NCBI GenBank assembly: GCA_018969015.1
Contig: JAGWZE010000017.1
Location: forward strand, 1 to 64,000
Direction: 5' to 3'
DNA: 64,000 bases
Source of the DNA: Alphaproteobacteria bacterium
GTDB taxonomy: Bacteria; Pseudomonadota; Alphaproteobacteria; Caulobacterales; Aquidulcibacteraceae
Shown here piece by piece: positions 1 to 12,433 of the stretch. Position numbers and translations under genes: made by a program. The notes under the pieces are model-generated. The model saw only the letters and a list, made by a program, of their open reading frames with translations. It was not told where the DNA came from and did not search any database. Positions within the stretch are counted from its first letter, which is position 1. Each line of letters opens with the position of its first letter.

Positions 1-2619
1 CCGAACGTGAACTTCTCCAAGGGGAACTTCACCGGCTACAACTTCCAGATCCGCGGCGTGGGCTCCAAGCTCGTCGCGACGTCGGGTGACGCCGCCACCG
101 GCGTGCACCTCAACGGCGCGCCGCTCACGGCCAACAACCTGTTCGAAGCCGAGTTCTACGACGTCGAGCGCGTCGAAGTTCTGCGCGGCCCGCAAGGCAC
201 GCTGTACGGCCGCAACGCCACCGGCGGCGTCGTCAACGTCATCACCGCCAAGCCGACGTACGAATTCCAGGCCTATGGCCAGGCCACGTACGGCAGCGAC
301 AACGCGACCCGCCTCGAAGGCATGGTCGACATTCCGTTCGCGGACAATGCGGGCCTGCGCATCGCCGGCGCCCAGCTGAAGCGCGACGGCTACGTGAAGA
401 ACCTCGTCACCGGCAACGACATCGACGGTCGTGACCTGTGGTCGCTGCGCGCCACGCTCGGCATCGACTTCACCGACAACGCCCGCGCCTGGCTCAGCTA
501 CGAGCACTTCAACGAAGACGACACCCGTCTCCGCTCGGGCAAGCAGCTCTGCATCAAGGACCCGACCAAGACGAGCATCGGCGGCGTGCCGCTTTCCGGC
601 CTCTCCGCCGGCTTCGTCAACCAGGCCTGCTTGCCCGGCAACCAGCTGAACTCGCGCCAGACGGTCAACAGCCAAGCGACGCTCGGCGGCCTGCTCGGCA
701 ACGTGACCGGACTGATCACCGGCGACGCCTTCGCCGGCAAGCTCGTCCCGCAAGACCTGCGCACGATCGAAGCGGCGTTTGATCCGACCTACAAAGCGGA
801 ATCGGACGTCTACACGCTGAACTTCACGTGGGACCTTACGGACGCCCTCACGCTGACGTCGCTGTCGAGCCACTCGCAAAGCAGCGTCTTCTCGAACGAG
901 GACTACAACAAGGTCTCGGCGGCCAACCCGTTCAACGCTGCGGCCAGCCCGCTCTTCCCGGGCGGCGTCGTCAACGACCCGCAGCTCGGCGCGTCCAACC
1001 GCTTCCGCACGTACGACATCTCGCGCGGCCAGAGCGAGCAGACGACCAGCGAACTGCGTCTGCAGTCCAACTTCGACAGCCCGCTGAACTTCAACGTCGG
1101 CGGCATCATGCTGCGCTACAAGGCGCTGGGCGACTACTACGTGTTCTCGAACACGCTGACGGCCAACGCCCAGATCCAGCAGTTCCTGTCGACGCTCCCG
1201 GTCGGGGCGCTTGGCCCGGGCGGTCCGGCGACGGGCCCCGGCGTGTTCGTCCCGATCGACACCAGCAACCCGACGGGCAGCTCGATCGCGGCGCGTACGA
1301 ACGACTCCGGCCGGAACTACTTCCTCAGCCGCTCGCCGTATGAGCTGAAGGCGTGGGCCGCGTTCGGCGAGACCTACTACCAGATCTCGGACAACCTGAA
1401 GTTCACACTCGGCGTTCGCTACACGAACGACGACAAGAGCCAGGTCAACAACTCGACGGCGCTGCTCGCCAACATCGGCACGCTGCCGCTGGCCCTCACG
1501 GCCCCGAACAACGCCTACCTGACCGACCCGGTCCGTCCGACCTCGTCCGTCTCGTTCGGCGAAACGACGGGCCGCGCCGGCTTCGACTGGAAACCGGACC
1601 TCGGGTTCACCGACGACACCCTGCTCTACCTGTTCTACTCGAAGGGCTACAAAGGCGGCGGCATCAACCCGCCCCCGGCCGTCGGCGTCGCGCCGATCAA
1701 GCCGACCTTCGCGCCGGAATTCGTCAACGCGTGGGAAGTCGGCACGAAGAACACGATGGCTGAGGGCCGCTTGCAGCTCAACGCCACGTACTTCAACTAC
1801 GACTACCAGGGCTATCAGGTCTCGAAGATCGTCAACCGGACCTCGCTCAACGAGAACATCGACGCGAAGATCTGGGGCCTCGAGTTCGAAGGCAACTGGG
1901 CGCCGACCGATCGCCTCCTGTTCACCGCCAACGCGGGCTACCTGAACACGGAGATCTCGGCCGGCACCTCGATCGACCTCCTGAACCGCACGCAAGGCGC
2001 GGCGGGCCAGACGGTGATCAAGGCCAGCAACGCGTCGAACTGCGTTGTCTCGACCAAGGGCGTCGCGGCGGTTCAGGCCGGCATCCTCGCCGCGCCGAGC
2101 TCCTTCCCGGCGACGTCGATCCTCGGCCTCTGCAGCGGCGCCTTCGCCAACGCGGCGGCCGCGACGGGCCTCACCGGCGCGCTGAACGCCATCGTCCCGG
2201 GCTCGGGCGCGGTGACGATCGCCGATCTGACGCCGTCGGAAGGCACCCCGGTCAACCTCGCGGGCAAGGAACTGCCGAACTCGCCGCAAATGACGGTCTC
2301 GCTCGCTGCGCAATACACGCAGCCGGTCACCGACAGCTGGAAGCTTGTCTTCCGCGGCGACTACTACTGGCAGGACCAGAGCTTCTCGCGGATCTATAAC
2401 GCGACGTCGGACATCATCCCGTCCTGGGAAAACGCGAACTTCTCGATCTCGCTCGACAACGAAGACAGCCAGCTGTCGATCAAGGCCTTCGTGAAGAACG
2501 CGTTCAACAAGGACGCCATCACCGACAAGTACCTGACGGACGACTCGTCGGGCCTGTTCACGAACGTCTTCCTGATCGAGCCGCGCACCTACGGCGTGAC
2601 GGTGTCGAAGAAGTTCTGA
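1..2619 (+). CDS. TonB-dependent outer-membrane receptor, 5' end cut off by window
   Basis: This is the C-terminal 872 residues of a TonB-dependent receptor; signal peptide, TonB box and start lie before position 1. The visible part begins in the plug domain (QIRGVGSKLVA, then VERVEVLRGPQGTLYGRN, the classic plug signature) and continues through the 22-strand barrel to a C-terminal aromatic residue (VSKKF), as expected for BAM-dependent insertion. It is a paralogue of the receptor at 2853-5699, aligning almost without gaps apart from two loops, near nt 1170-1260 and nt 1990-2250. Codon use is more uniform than in the second copy, suggesting higher expression (inference). The substrate cannot be told from sequence; receptors of this class import siderophores, vitamins, glycans or aromatics. 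Outer-membrane location is certain by family. Confidence 0.95.
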   Translation, partial: PNVNFSKGNFTGYNFQIRGVGSKLVATSGDAATGVHLNGAPLTANNLFEAEFYDVERVEVLRGPQGTLYGRNATGGVVNVITAKPTYEFQAYGQATYGSDNATRLEGMVDIPFADNAGLRIAGAQLKRDGYVKNLVTGNDIDGRDLWSLRATLGIDFTDNARAWLSYEHFNEDDTRLRSGKQLCIKDPTKTSIGGVPLSGLSAGFVNQACLPGNQLNSRQTVNSQATLGGLLGNVTGLITGDAFAGKLVPQDLRTIEAAFDPTYKAESDVYTLNFTWDLTDALTLTSLSSHSQSSVFSNEDYNKVSAANPFNAAASPLFPGGVVNDPQLGASNRFRTYDISRGQSEQTTSELRLQSNFDSPLNFNVGGIMLRYKALGDYYVFSNTLTANAQIQQFLSTLPVGALGPGGPATGPGVFVPIDTSNPTGSSIAARTNDSGRNYFLSRSPYELKAWAAFGETYYQISDNLKFTLGVRYTNDDKSQVNNSTALLANIGTLPLALTAPNNAYLTDPVRPTSSVSFGETTGRAGFDWKPDLGFTDDTLLYLFYSKGYKGGGINPPPAVGVAPIKPTFAPEFVNAWEVGTKNTMAEGRLQLNATYFNYDYQGYQVSKIVNRTSLNENIDAKIWGLEFEGNWAPTDRLLFTANAGYLNTEISAGTSIDLLNRTQGAAGQTVIKASNASNCVVSTKGVAAVQAGILAAPSSFPATSILGLCSGAFANAAAATGLTGALNAIVPGSGAVTIADLTPSEGTPVNLAGKELPNSPQMTVSLAAQYTQPVTDSWKLVFRGDYYWQDQSFSRIYNATSDIIPSWENANFSISLDNEDSQLSIKAFVKNAFNKDAITDKYLTDDSSGLFTNVFLIEPRTYGVTVSKKF

Positions 2620-2645
2620 TACCCCAAGTCTCGATCTTCTCTCCG

Positions 2646-2674
2646 AAGGGGGCCCCTCACCGGGCCCCCTTTTT
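2646..2674 (+). terminator. Rho-independent terminator after first TonB receptor
   Basis: An 8-bp perfect GC stem (GGGGGCCC at 2648-2655 with GGGCCCCC at 2662-2669), extended by two A-T pairs, with a 6-nt loop and then TTTTT. It lies 27 nt after the stop codon and separates the two receptor genes into distinct transcripts. Confidence 0.9.
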
Positions 2675-2750
2675 CTTTGCGCGGCGTGCACGCCCGCAAG
2701 CGGAAGCGTGCTGTTTCTGCCGCCGACCTCAGGGTCGGGCCCCGCGCCAA

Positions 2751-2766
2751 TGTAAACGTGTTGACA
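2751..2766. promoter_or_regulatory. Palindromic operator candidate overlapping a TTGACA -35
   Basis: TGTAAACGTGTTGACA is an imperfect dyad: 12 of 16 positions are symmetric, with half-sites TGTNAAC/GTTNACA. It resembles LacI-family operators. Its right end contains TTGACA (2761-2766), a perfect -35 hexamer, although no good -10 follows at 17 bp. It lies about 85 bp before the receptor start at 2853, the usual place for repressor control of a TonB receptor. The cognate regulator is not in the window. Confidence 0.45.
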
Positions 2767-2852
2767 TTCGGCGAGCACGCTCCGCCAATACGCTGGAACG
2801 ATGCAGCGCCGCCGCCGCCAGAGCGCGCGCCCTGCTCGGGGGAGGAGATCGC

Positions 2853-5699
<2,847 letters not shown>

Positions 5700-5733
5700 C
5701 AGACGCCACATGCGGTCTTCCGCGGCAGTTCTT

Positions 5734-5765
5734 GGGGCCCCGCACGCGGGGCCCCTCTCATTTTT
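5734..5765 (+). terminator. Rho-independent terminator after second TonB receptor
   Basis: A perfect 10-bp stem (GGGGCCCCGC, 5734-5743; GCGGGGCCCC, 5746-5755) with a 2-nt spacer is followed by TCTCATTTTT. Same style as the terminator behind the first receptor. From here to the next gene at 5962 (about 195 bases) I see no gene and no clear promoter. Confidence 0.85.
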
Positions 5766-5961
5766 CAGCGCGCCATCCTCGACGCCCCACGATGGGCGCC
5801 GCGCCGCCCCGATTCGCCGCGCGACTCGCGCAACGCGCTTTCGCGCCAAAGCCCGCCGCACGCCGCCTGCACCTCAGGCGCCTCAACCTATGGCGTCTCG
5901 CGACTCATCCGGGAACAATTCCTAGCCTCAGCGAATCAAGGGACGTCTCCCCCGGAGCGTG

Positions 5962-7785
5962 ATGCGGTCGCCTGTCATTCCTTCGCCTGGTCTCGGCGTC
6001 CGTCGCGTGGCGGCCACGGTCGCGGCTGCGTGCGTGATCGTCGCGGCGCCGACGCCGGCCGTGGCGGCGCAAGGCTCGCCCGTGGAGATCGACGGCGTCG
6101 ACGACCGCAACGTGCGCGCCGCGTTGCGCGACGTCCTGCCCGAGCGACCAAAACCCGAAACCTTGTTCGACGCCGAACGCATCGCTGACGAAGCCGCCGC
6201 CCGCGCGCGCGACTGGCTGCGCTCCGAAGGCTACTATGCCGGCGACGCCGCGCCCGCCGCCTCGGATCAGCCGCCGCGCGCGCGAATCGTCGTCACGCTC
6301 GGCCGCCGATTCGTGTTCGCCGCGCCTGCGCTCATGCTTGGCGGCGGCGCGGCGCCAGAAGATGTCCAGATCGCGAAAGACGCGCTCGCGCGCCACGTCG
6401 CGACGGGGCGCCCCGCGCGCGCCGAAGACGTCCTCGCCGCCGAACAGGCGCTGCTCGCCGCACTGCGCGCCCGCGGCTATGCCGGCGCCCAACTCGGTAC
6501 GCGCGACGCGATCGTCGATCACGCCACCGGCGACATGCGCCTCACCTTCCGCGCCGACGCCGGCGGCGCGCCTGCGCGCCTCGGCGCGATCACCGTCGAA
6601 CCGCCCGGCGCCTTGCGCCCCGAGATGCTCGCAAAGCTGCCGAGCTGGAAACCCGGTGCGACCTATTCGCCCGAAGCGCTTGCCGGCCTGCGCCGCGCGC
6701 TGACCTCCACTGGCGCGTTTTCCCGCGTCGACGTCGCCGTCGCCGATCCTGCGCCCGGCGCCGCCGCCGACGCGCCGCGCGACGTCACCGTGCGCCTCGA
6801 GCGCACGCGCCCGCGCACCGTCGAACTCGGCGCCTCCTGGTCCTCCACCGAAGGCGCCGGTCTCGACGCGGAATGGAGCTACCACAACGCGCTACGCCGC
6901 GCCGAAACCTTCAGCGCCGGCCTGCGCCTCGCCGATCGCGAACAGCGCCTGACGACGAGCCTGTACCTTCCGCACGCCGCGGGCCTCGGCCGCGCGCGCC
7001 GCTTCAGCGCGGAGATCGTGCGCGAGCAGGCCCGCCCCTACGACCGCATCGGCGCGTCGGTCTCCGCCGCCGTGGAGGCCCAGCGCACGGTGCGCGACGC
7101 GCTCACCTACGGCGTCAGCCTCTCCGTCGACGCCTACGACGCCGCCGCCGGCGTCGACAGCGCCGTCATCTTCTCCGGCTTCGGCAACTGGCGGCGCGAC
7201 ACCACCGACGACCGCTTCGACGCCCGCCGCGGCGCCGTGATCGAAGCCCGCGTCGAACCGTCCGTATCGACCGGCTCGGCGACCGTGCCCTTCGTGCGCT
7301 CCACCGCCGACGTGCGCCTCTACCGAACGCCGCGCGCCGCCGACGGCGAGGACGGCCGCTTCACCTACGCCGCCCGACTGCGCGGCGGCTGGGTGCAGCC
7401 GATCACCGGCGACGCGAGCGATCTTCCACTCGATCGCCGCTTCTATGCGGGCGGCGGCGGCTCCGTGCGCGGCTACGCGTTCCAGTCGATCTACCCGCGC
7501 GGCGTCGTCGCCAGCGCGTCCCCGCCCGGCGGGCAGGGCCTGTTCGAAACGTCGGTCGAAGCGCGCGCGCGGATCACGCGGTCCTGGGGCGTCGCCGGCT
7601 TCGTGGACGGCGGCTCCGCCTTCGATGACGCGAGCGGCCTTGGCGATCTGCGCTGGGGCGCTGGCCTCGGCCTGCGCTACGATCTCGGCTTCGGTCCGTT
7701 GCGTCTCGACGTCGCCGCGCCCCTGGATCGCCGCGCGAGCGACTCCGCCGTCGCCGTCTATGTCAGCTTCGGGCAGGCGTTCTGA
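5962..7785 (+). CDS. tamA: TamA-like Omp85-family outer-membrane assembly factor
   Basis: A protein of 607 residues with an N-terminal signal peptide (ending near VAAQG), a POTRA-rich periplasmic part (about residues 40-270, with repeated EGYYAGDA / ARGYAGAQ style POTRA ends) and a C-terminal Omp85 barrel. The barrel carries the family marker GGSVRGYAFQ and ends in a strand with terminal Phe. TamA works with TamB in assembly of outer-membrane proteins and in phospholipid transport between membranes. The next gene is tamB and overlaps by one base, confirming the pairing. A GTG at 5959 directly precedes the ATG at 5962; the ATG is chosen, with GGAG a few bases upstream. BamA is a less likely reading because of the tamB neighbour and the length. 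Confidence 0.9.
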   Translation: MRSPVIPSPGLGVRRVAATVAAACVIVAAPTPAVAAQGSPVEIDGVDDRNVRAALRDVLPERPKPETLFDAERIADEAAARARDWLRSEGYYAGDAAPAASDQPPRARIVVTLGRRFVFAAPALMLGGGAAPEDVQIAKDALARHVATGRPARAEDVLAAEQALLAALRARGYAGAQLGTRDAIVDHATGDMRLTFRADAGGAPARLGAITVEPPGALRPEMLAKLPSWKPGATYSPEALAGLRRALTSTGAFSRVDVAVADPAPGAAADAPRDVTVRLERTRPRTVELGASWSSTEGAGLDAEWSYHNALRRAETFSAGLRLADREQRLTTSLYLPHAAGLGRARRFSAEIVREQARPYDRIGASVSAAVEAQRTVRDALTYGVSLSVDAYDAAAGVDSAVIFSGFGNWRRDTTDDRFDARRGAVIEARVEPSVSTGSATVPFVRSTADVRLYRTPRAADGEDGRFTYAARLRGGWVQPITGDASDLPLDRRFYAGGGGSVRGYAFQSIYPRGVVASASPPGGQGLFETSVEARARITRSWGVAGFVDGGSAFDDASGLGDLRWGAGLGLRYDLGFGPLRLDVAAPLDRRASDSAVAVYVSFGQAF

Positions 7786-10700
7786 TGCGCCGCCGCACGC
7801 TCGCGGCGCTCGGCGTTGGCGCGCTCGTCGTGGTGGGCGGCGCCAGCTGGGCGATAGGCCCTGGCGCCGCAGGACTCGTCGATCACTTTGCCGACGGTCG
7901 CCGCGTGTGGCGCCTCGGCGTCCTCGACGTCAGCGGCGTGCGCGGCGTGAGCCTTTCGGATCTGCGCATCGCCCGCCTCACCTTGCGCGACGCGGACGGC
8001 GTGTGGATCGAGGCGCGCGACGCCCGCCTGCAATGGCGCCCGTTCGAACTGCTGCGCGGCCGTGTCGACATCACGCGCATCGACGCCGCCGCGATCGAGA
8101 TCGCGCGCCGCCCGGCCTTGAGCGCGCCGCCGCCAGACCGCGGCGGAACGCCTGACGTGACGATCGGCGCGCTCTCCGTTGCACGCATCGCGCTCGCGCC
8201 GAACGTCGCCGGCGAAGCGGCCGCCGCGCTTTCGCTTTCGGGCGCGCTGAGCGTGCGCGACGACGCCCTCGCCACGGCCCGCCTCGACGCGGATAATCTC
8301 GCCAACACGGGCGAGGTCGTCCGGATCCGGTATGCCCGCGCGCCGATTCTATCCGCGGATGTGCAGATCCGCAGCCCGAAGGCGGGAGTCATCGCCGCGT
8401 TCGTTGGCGGCGCGGTCGACGTGCAAGCGAAGGCGCAGAACGGCAAGGGCGAAGCGGTCGCGAAGATCGACGACGCCGAAGCGCTGCGCGCGCAGGCGCA
8501 GTGGACCGACGCGAGCTGGACGGGCGACGCGCGCGCGAACCTCCTCGCGATCCCGCCGCTGCGCAGGCTCGCGGCCCGCATCGGCGGCGCCTGGACCGCC
8601 TCCGCCTCGGGCGCGCCCTTTGCCGATGACCGCCCCGCGCGGGTGACGCTTTCGGTTCGCAGCGAGCGCCTTGCCGCGACGGCCGACGGCGCCTTCACGC
8701 CCTCGCTCGCGCCCGTCGGCCCGGTGCAGATCAAGGCGGACGCCGACGCCCACGTGCTGAGCCTCTCGAGCGGCCGCATCCGCACGCAAGGCGCCCTCGC
8801 CGCCTCGAGCGACGTCAGTCGCTATCGCGGCGATCTCGTGTTCGACCGGGCCCATCTCGTCGGCGCCGACGTCTCGGCGAAAGGCGCGCTCGATCTGCGC
8901 GCCGATCGCACGTCCCTGCGCATCGAGGCCAATCTCGGCGACGCAACGGTGGCCGGCGGCGACGTTACCGCCCGCCTACTCTCCGGCGGCGATGCGGCGC
9001 TGGACCTGCGCTACGCGCGCCAGGAGGGCGTCGTCACGATCTCGGCGCTCTCGATCCGCAGCAGACTCCTGACGGTGCGCGGCGCCGGCGTCGTGCGCGA
9101 GGGTCAGCCCTTGAGCGGATCCTGGGCGCTGGCGGACCTGCGCGCGATCGTGCCGGAGTGGCGCGGGCGCGGCCTCGGCGCCTGGCGCTTCACGCCCGCG
9201 GAAGACCCGACGCTCGATCTCGACGGCCGCGTCGAGGCGTTGGCCGGCCTGCCCGAGCCGCTCGATCAACTCATGGGACCACGCGCCGACATCGACGCCG
9301 CGCTGACGTTCGATCGCAGCGTCGCCGTGCGCAGCGCGCGCGTGCTCGGCCGCAACCTGCGCGCCGCCGTGCGCGGTCGCGTCGAGGGGGACGCGCTCGC
9401 GCTCGATCTGGAAGCCACCGCGCGCGGTCCCCTCCGGATCGGCGGCGCGCGCGTGGACGGCGCGGCCGACATCGTCGGCAAGATCGGCGGCGTCGTCGAC
9501 GCCTGGAGCGTCGGCGCGACCGCGCAGCTCTCGACGCTCGACGTCGGCGGCTTCGTCATGCGTCGCGCGACGGTGCGCACGATGCTGTCGCCGGAGCCCG
9601 GCGGCCACGCCGGCGTCGTGAGCTTCAACGCGCTCGCCCTCGACCGCCCATTGTCCGCCACCGGCGACCTCGTGCTCGGCGACGAGGGCCTCTTGCTTTC
9701 CAATGTCGACGCGACGCTCGCGAACCTGCGCGCCCGCGGCCGCCTCGATGTCTCCGACGCCGGTCCGCAAGGCGCCTTCACGCTTTCAGGCCTGATCGAC
9801 GGCCTCGCGCCCGACGCCAGCGGCCACGCCTCCGGATCGCTCCGACTCGCGCCGAAGGACTGGGCGATGGACCTCGCCTTGCGGGACGCCAGCTTCGGAC
9901 CGCAGCTCGACGTGCGCACCGGACGCCTCACGCTCGTCGGCTCCTATGAAGCGCCGCAGGTCTCGGCCTCCGCCGCGGGGTTCGTGGGCGACGCCGCGCC
10001 GTTCCGGCTCGCCGCCTCCGGATCGGCGGACTTCCGCGACGGCGCACAGGCCGTGCTCACCATCGACGGCGCGCTCGCGGGCGCCGCCGTCGCGACGCGA
10101 CGCCCGCTGACGATCGCCGCGCGGCCCCGCGGCGGCCGGCTTGACGGCGCGCTCGCCATCGGCGGCGGGGTGCTCGACCTGACGTACACGGACGATGGCC
10201 GCGCGCTGGCGTTCGACGCCACGGCGACGGACGTCCCCCTCGCCGCGCTCGCGATCTCGGGGGAGCCGCTCGACGGCGCCGCGAGCGGGCGCCTCGTCGC
10301 CCGCGGCGAGGGCGCGACCTTGACCGGCACGCTCGACGCGGACGTGCGCGGTTTCCGGCTCGCCCGCCGCGCGCGCGATCCCATCGATGCGCAGCTGCGC
10401 CTGGCCTTGCGCGACGGCCGCCTCGCCGGCTCGGCGCAGGCGACCTCCGCCGGCGGGCTGACCGCGCGCGCCGAAGGCGCGCTCCCGATGGACGCTTCGG
10501 CTGCGCCCCTGCGCATCGCGCGCCGCCCCGGCGCCACCGGCGACGTCACCTGGACCGCCGCCGGCCCGATCGACGGCTTGTGGTCCGTGTTCGGCCCGCT
10601 GGACCAGTCCCTCGTCGGTCGCGTCGACGGCCAAGGCGTCATCCGCATCGGCGACGCCCGGCTCGCCGGCTCCGGAGCGCTGACGCTGCGCGAAGGCCGT

Positions 10701-11798
10701 TTCGAGGACAAGATCACCGGCATCGTCCTGCGCGACATGCAGGCCGATATCGCCTTCGACGAGGACGGCGCCGTGCTGCGCAGCCTGTCCGCCCGCGACC
10801 GGAAGAACGGCAAACTGTCCGGCTCCGGACGACTGGGCGCCGGTCAGGACGGCGACCTGCGCCTCGACATCGACGACATGCAGGTGCTCGACCGCCCCGA
10901 CGCCAAGGCGATCGGCGATGGCCGCCTCACGCTCACCTGGACCCGCGACGGCATGAAGCTCGGCGGCGACGTGGAGATCCTCTCCGCCGACCTCACGCCC
11001 CCGCAGCTTTCCGCGCCGCCGCCGCCGCTGATCGACGTGGTCGAGATCAACCGCCCCGGCGGGGCCCGGCGCGCGGCGCCGCAGGCCAAGGCCGGCGCCG
11101 TCCCCGTGGCGATGGACGTGCGCATCCGCGGCCCACGCCGCATCTTCACGCGCGGGCGCGGCGCGGAGGCCGAGTGGGCCCTCGACGTCCGCGCCACCGG
11201 CTCGCCCGATGCGCCGCGCCTGTTCGGCGAGGCGCGCCTGCTGCGCGGGCAGGTCAATCTCGCGGGGCGCCCGTTCGCCTTGAGCGACGGCGTCGTCACG
11301 TTCCGCGGCGATCCGCTCGACGCCGACGTCACCATGACAGCCGAAGCGACGACCACCGACCTCTCCGCGACGGTGCGGATCAGCGGCCGCATCCAGGACC
11401 CGCAGATCGACATCACCTCGACGCCCGGACTGCCGGAGGACGAGATCCTGCCGCAGATCCTGTTCGGCCGCAGCGCGCAGGACCTCTCGCCTTTGCAGGC
11501 CGCCCAACTCGCCGCCAGCCTCGCCACCCTGGCGGGACGCGGCTCCTTCGACGTCGCCGACGCCGCGCGCCGCGCCGTCGATCTGGATCGTCTCGACCTG
11601 CGCGAGGAGGCGGGCGACGTGCTCGTGACGGGCGGCAAGTACATCACCCGCGACGTCTATCTCGAGGTGTCGCGCGGCGCGCTCGGCGCCACCTCCACGT
11701 CCGTCGAGTGGCAGGTCAGGCCCCGCCTGTTCCTGATTTCGAGCTTCCTGGCGAACGGCGATCAGCGCGTCGCGGTCCGCTGGCGGCGCAGCTACTGA
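7785..11798 (+). CDS. tamB: TamB (DUF490) translocation and assembly module protein
   Basis: A 1337-residue protein with an N-terminal membrane anchor (about residues 6-32) followed by a very long beta-rich region of short repeating hydrophobic/polar strands, typical of AsmA/TamB bridge proteins. The C-terminal 250 residues match the TamB_C domain and end in an amphipathic beta strand that docks to TamA. TamB spans the periplasm from inner to outer membrane. The start codon overlaps the tamA stop by one base (TGATG), so translation is coupled. Length is close to the usual 1250-1450 residues. No truncation or frameshift is seen. Confidence 0.92.
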   Translation: MRRRTLAALGVGALVVVGGASWAIGPGAAGLVDHFADGRRVWRLGVLDVSGVRGVSLSDLRIARLTLRDADGVWIEARDARLQWRPFELLRGRVDITRIDAAAIEIARRPALSAPPPDRGGTPDVTIGALSVARIALAPNVAGEAAAALSLSGALSVRDDALATARLDADNLANTGEVVRIRYARAPILSADVQIRSPKAGVIAAFVGGAVDVQAKAQNGKGEAVAKIDDAEALRAQAQWTDASWTGDARANLLAIPPLRRLAARIGGAWTASASGAPFADDRPARVTLSVRSERLAATADGAFTPSLAPVGPVQIKADADAHVLSLSSGRIRTQGALAASSDVSRYRGDLVFDRAHLVGADVSAKGALDLRADRTSLRIEANLGDATVAGGDVTARLLSGGDAALDLRYARQEGVVTISALSIRSRLLTVRGAGVVREGQPLSGSWALADLRAIVPEWRGRGLGAWRFTPAEDPTLDLDGRVEALAGLPEPLDQLMGPRADIDAALTFDRSVAVRSARVLGRNLRAAVRGRVEGDALALDLEATARGPLRIGGARVDGAADIVGKIGGVVDAWSVGATAQLSTLDVGGFVMRRATVRTMLSPEPGGHAGVVSFNALALDRPLSATGDLVLGDEGLLLSNVDATLANLRARGRLDVSDAGPQGAFTLSGLIDGLAPDASGHASGSLRLAPKDWAMDLALRDASFGPQLDVRTGRLTLVGSYEAPQVSASAAGFVGDAAPFRLAASGSADFRDGAQAVLTIDGALAGAAVATRRPLTIAARPRGGRLDGALAIGGGVLDLTYTDDGRALAFDATATDVPLAALAISGEPLDGAASGRLVARGEGATLTGTLDADVRGFRLARRARDPIDAQLRLALRDGRLAGSAQATSAGGLTARAEGALPMDASAAPLRIARRPGATGDVTWTAAGPIDGLWSVFGPLDQSLVGRVDGQGVIRIGDARLAGSGALTLREGRFEDKITGIVLRDMQADIAFDEDGAVLRSLSARDRKNGKLSGSGRLGAGQDGDLRLDIDDMQVLDRPDAKAIGDGRLTLTWTRDGMKLGGDVEILSADLTPPQLSAPPPPLIDVVEINRPGGARRAAPQAKAGAVPVAMDVRIRGPRRIFTRGRGAEAEWALDVRATGSPDAPRLFGEARLLRGQVNLAGRPFALSDGVVTFRGDPLDADVTMTAEATTTDLSATVRISGRIQDPQIDITSTPGLPEDEILPQILFGRSAQDLSPLQAAQLAASLATLAGRGSFDVADAARRAVDLDRLDLREEAGDVLVTGGKYITRDVYLEVSRGALGATSTSVEWQVRPRLFLISSFLANGDQRVAVRWRRSY

Positions 11799-11815
11799 CG
11801 CGCTATCAGCACGCC

Positions 11816-12421
11816 ATGACCCCTCGCGTCATCCTCCTCGGCGGCGGCACCGGCTCGGGCAAATCCGCCCTCGCGGCCGCGCTCGCGCAGGCGCTCGCTC
11901 CGGCGCTGCGCATCAACGAGGACGACTATTACATCTGCGCCTCGACCATCCCGGGCTTCGACGCCGCCGCCTACAATTTCGACGTGCCGGCCGCAAAAGA
12001 CCTGCCGCTGCTCGGTGCGCATCTGGAAGCGTTGCGCGCCGGCCGCGCCGTCGACGCGCCGCGCTACGATTTCGCCACCCATACGCGCTTGCCCGCGCCA
12101 CAGACGCTGCAGCCCGCCGCCACCATCATCGTCGAAGGCCTGCACGCGCTCGGCGCCGAAGAGGTCCGCGCGCGCGCCGATCTCAGCGTGTTCGTGCATG
12201 CGCCCGAGGAGGTGCGTCTCGCGCGCCGCCTCGTGCGGGACGTGCGCGAGCGCGGCCGCGACATCGAGGGCATCGTCGCGCAGTTTCTCGGCACCGTCCG
12301 CCCGATGCATGCGCTGCACGTCGAGCCGCATAGCGCGATGGCGGACCTCGTCGTCGACGCCGAAGCCGAGCGGCCCGAAGCCTTGTGCCGCCGGATCCTC
12401 GCACGGCTCGGCGCCCCCTGA
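11816..12421 (+). CDS. Uridine-kinase-like P-loop NTPase
   Basis: A 201-residue protein starting MTPRVILLGGGTGSGKSALA, with a Walker A motif (GGGTGSGKS) at residues 9-17. It then has INEDDYY, matching the DxDxFY-type substrate-side motif of uridine kinases; RYDFATHTR, like the YDF.TH of Udk; and IIVEGLHAL, matching the uridine kinase IxEGxxxL strand. It probably phosphorylates a nucleoside or similar small alcohol with ATP. It lies 17 bases after tamB in the same direction, with no clear ribosome-binding site, so it may be the last gene of that transcript. It faces the hybrid kinase gene tail to tail. Whether uridine is the true substrate is not shown by sequence. Confidence 0.75.
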   Translation: MTPRVILLGGGTGSGKSALAAALAQALAPALRINEDDYYICASTIPGFDAAAYNFDVPAAKDLPLLGAHLEALRAGRAVDAPRYDFATHTRLPAPQTLQPAATIIVEGLHALGAEEVRARADLSVFVHAPEEVRLARRLVRDVRERGRDIEGIVAQFLGTVRPMHALHVEPHSAMADLVVDAEAERPEALCRRILARLGAP

Positions 12422-12433
12422 TCCTGCGAGCAC

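Noticed and set aside
2784-2792. A -10 box (CAATAC-like) paired with TTGACA at 2761
   Set aside because: The spacer would be 19-20 bases and the hexamer is poor; kept only as an operator candidate.
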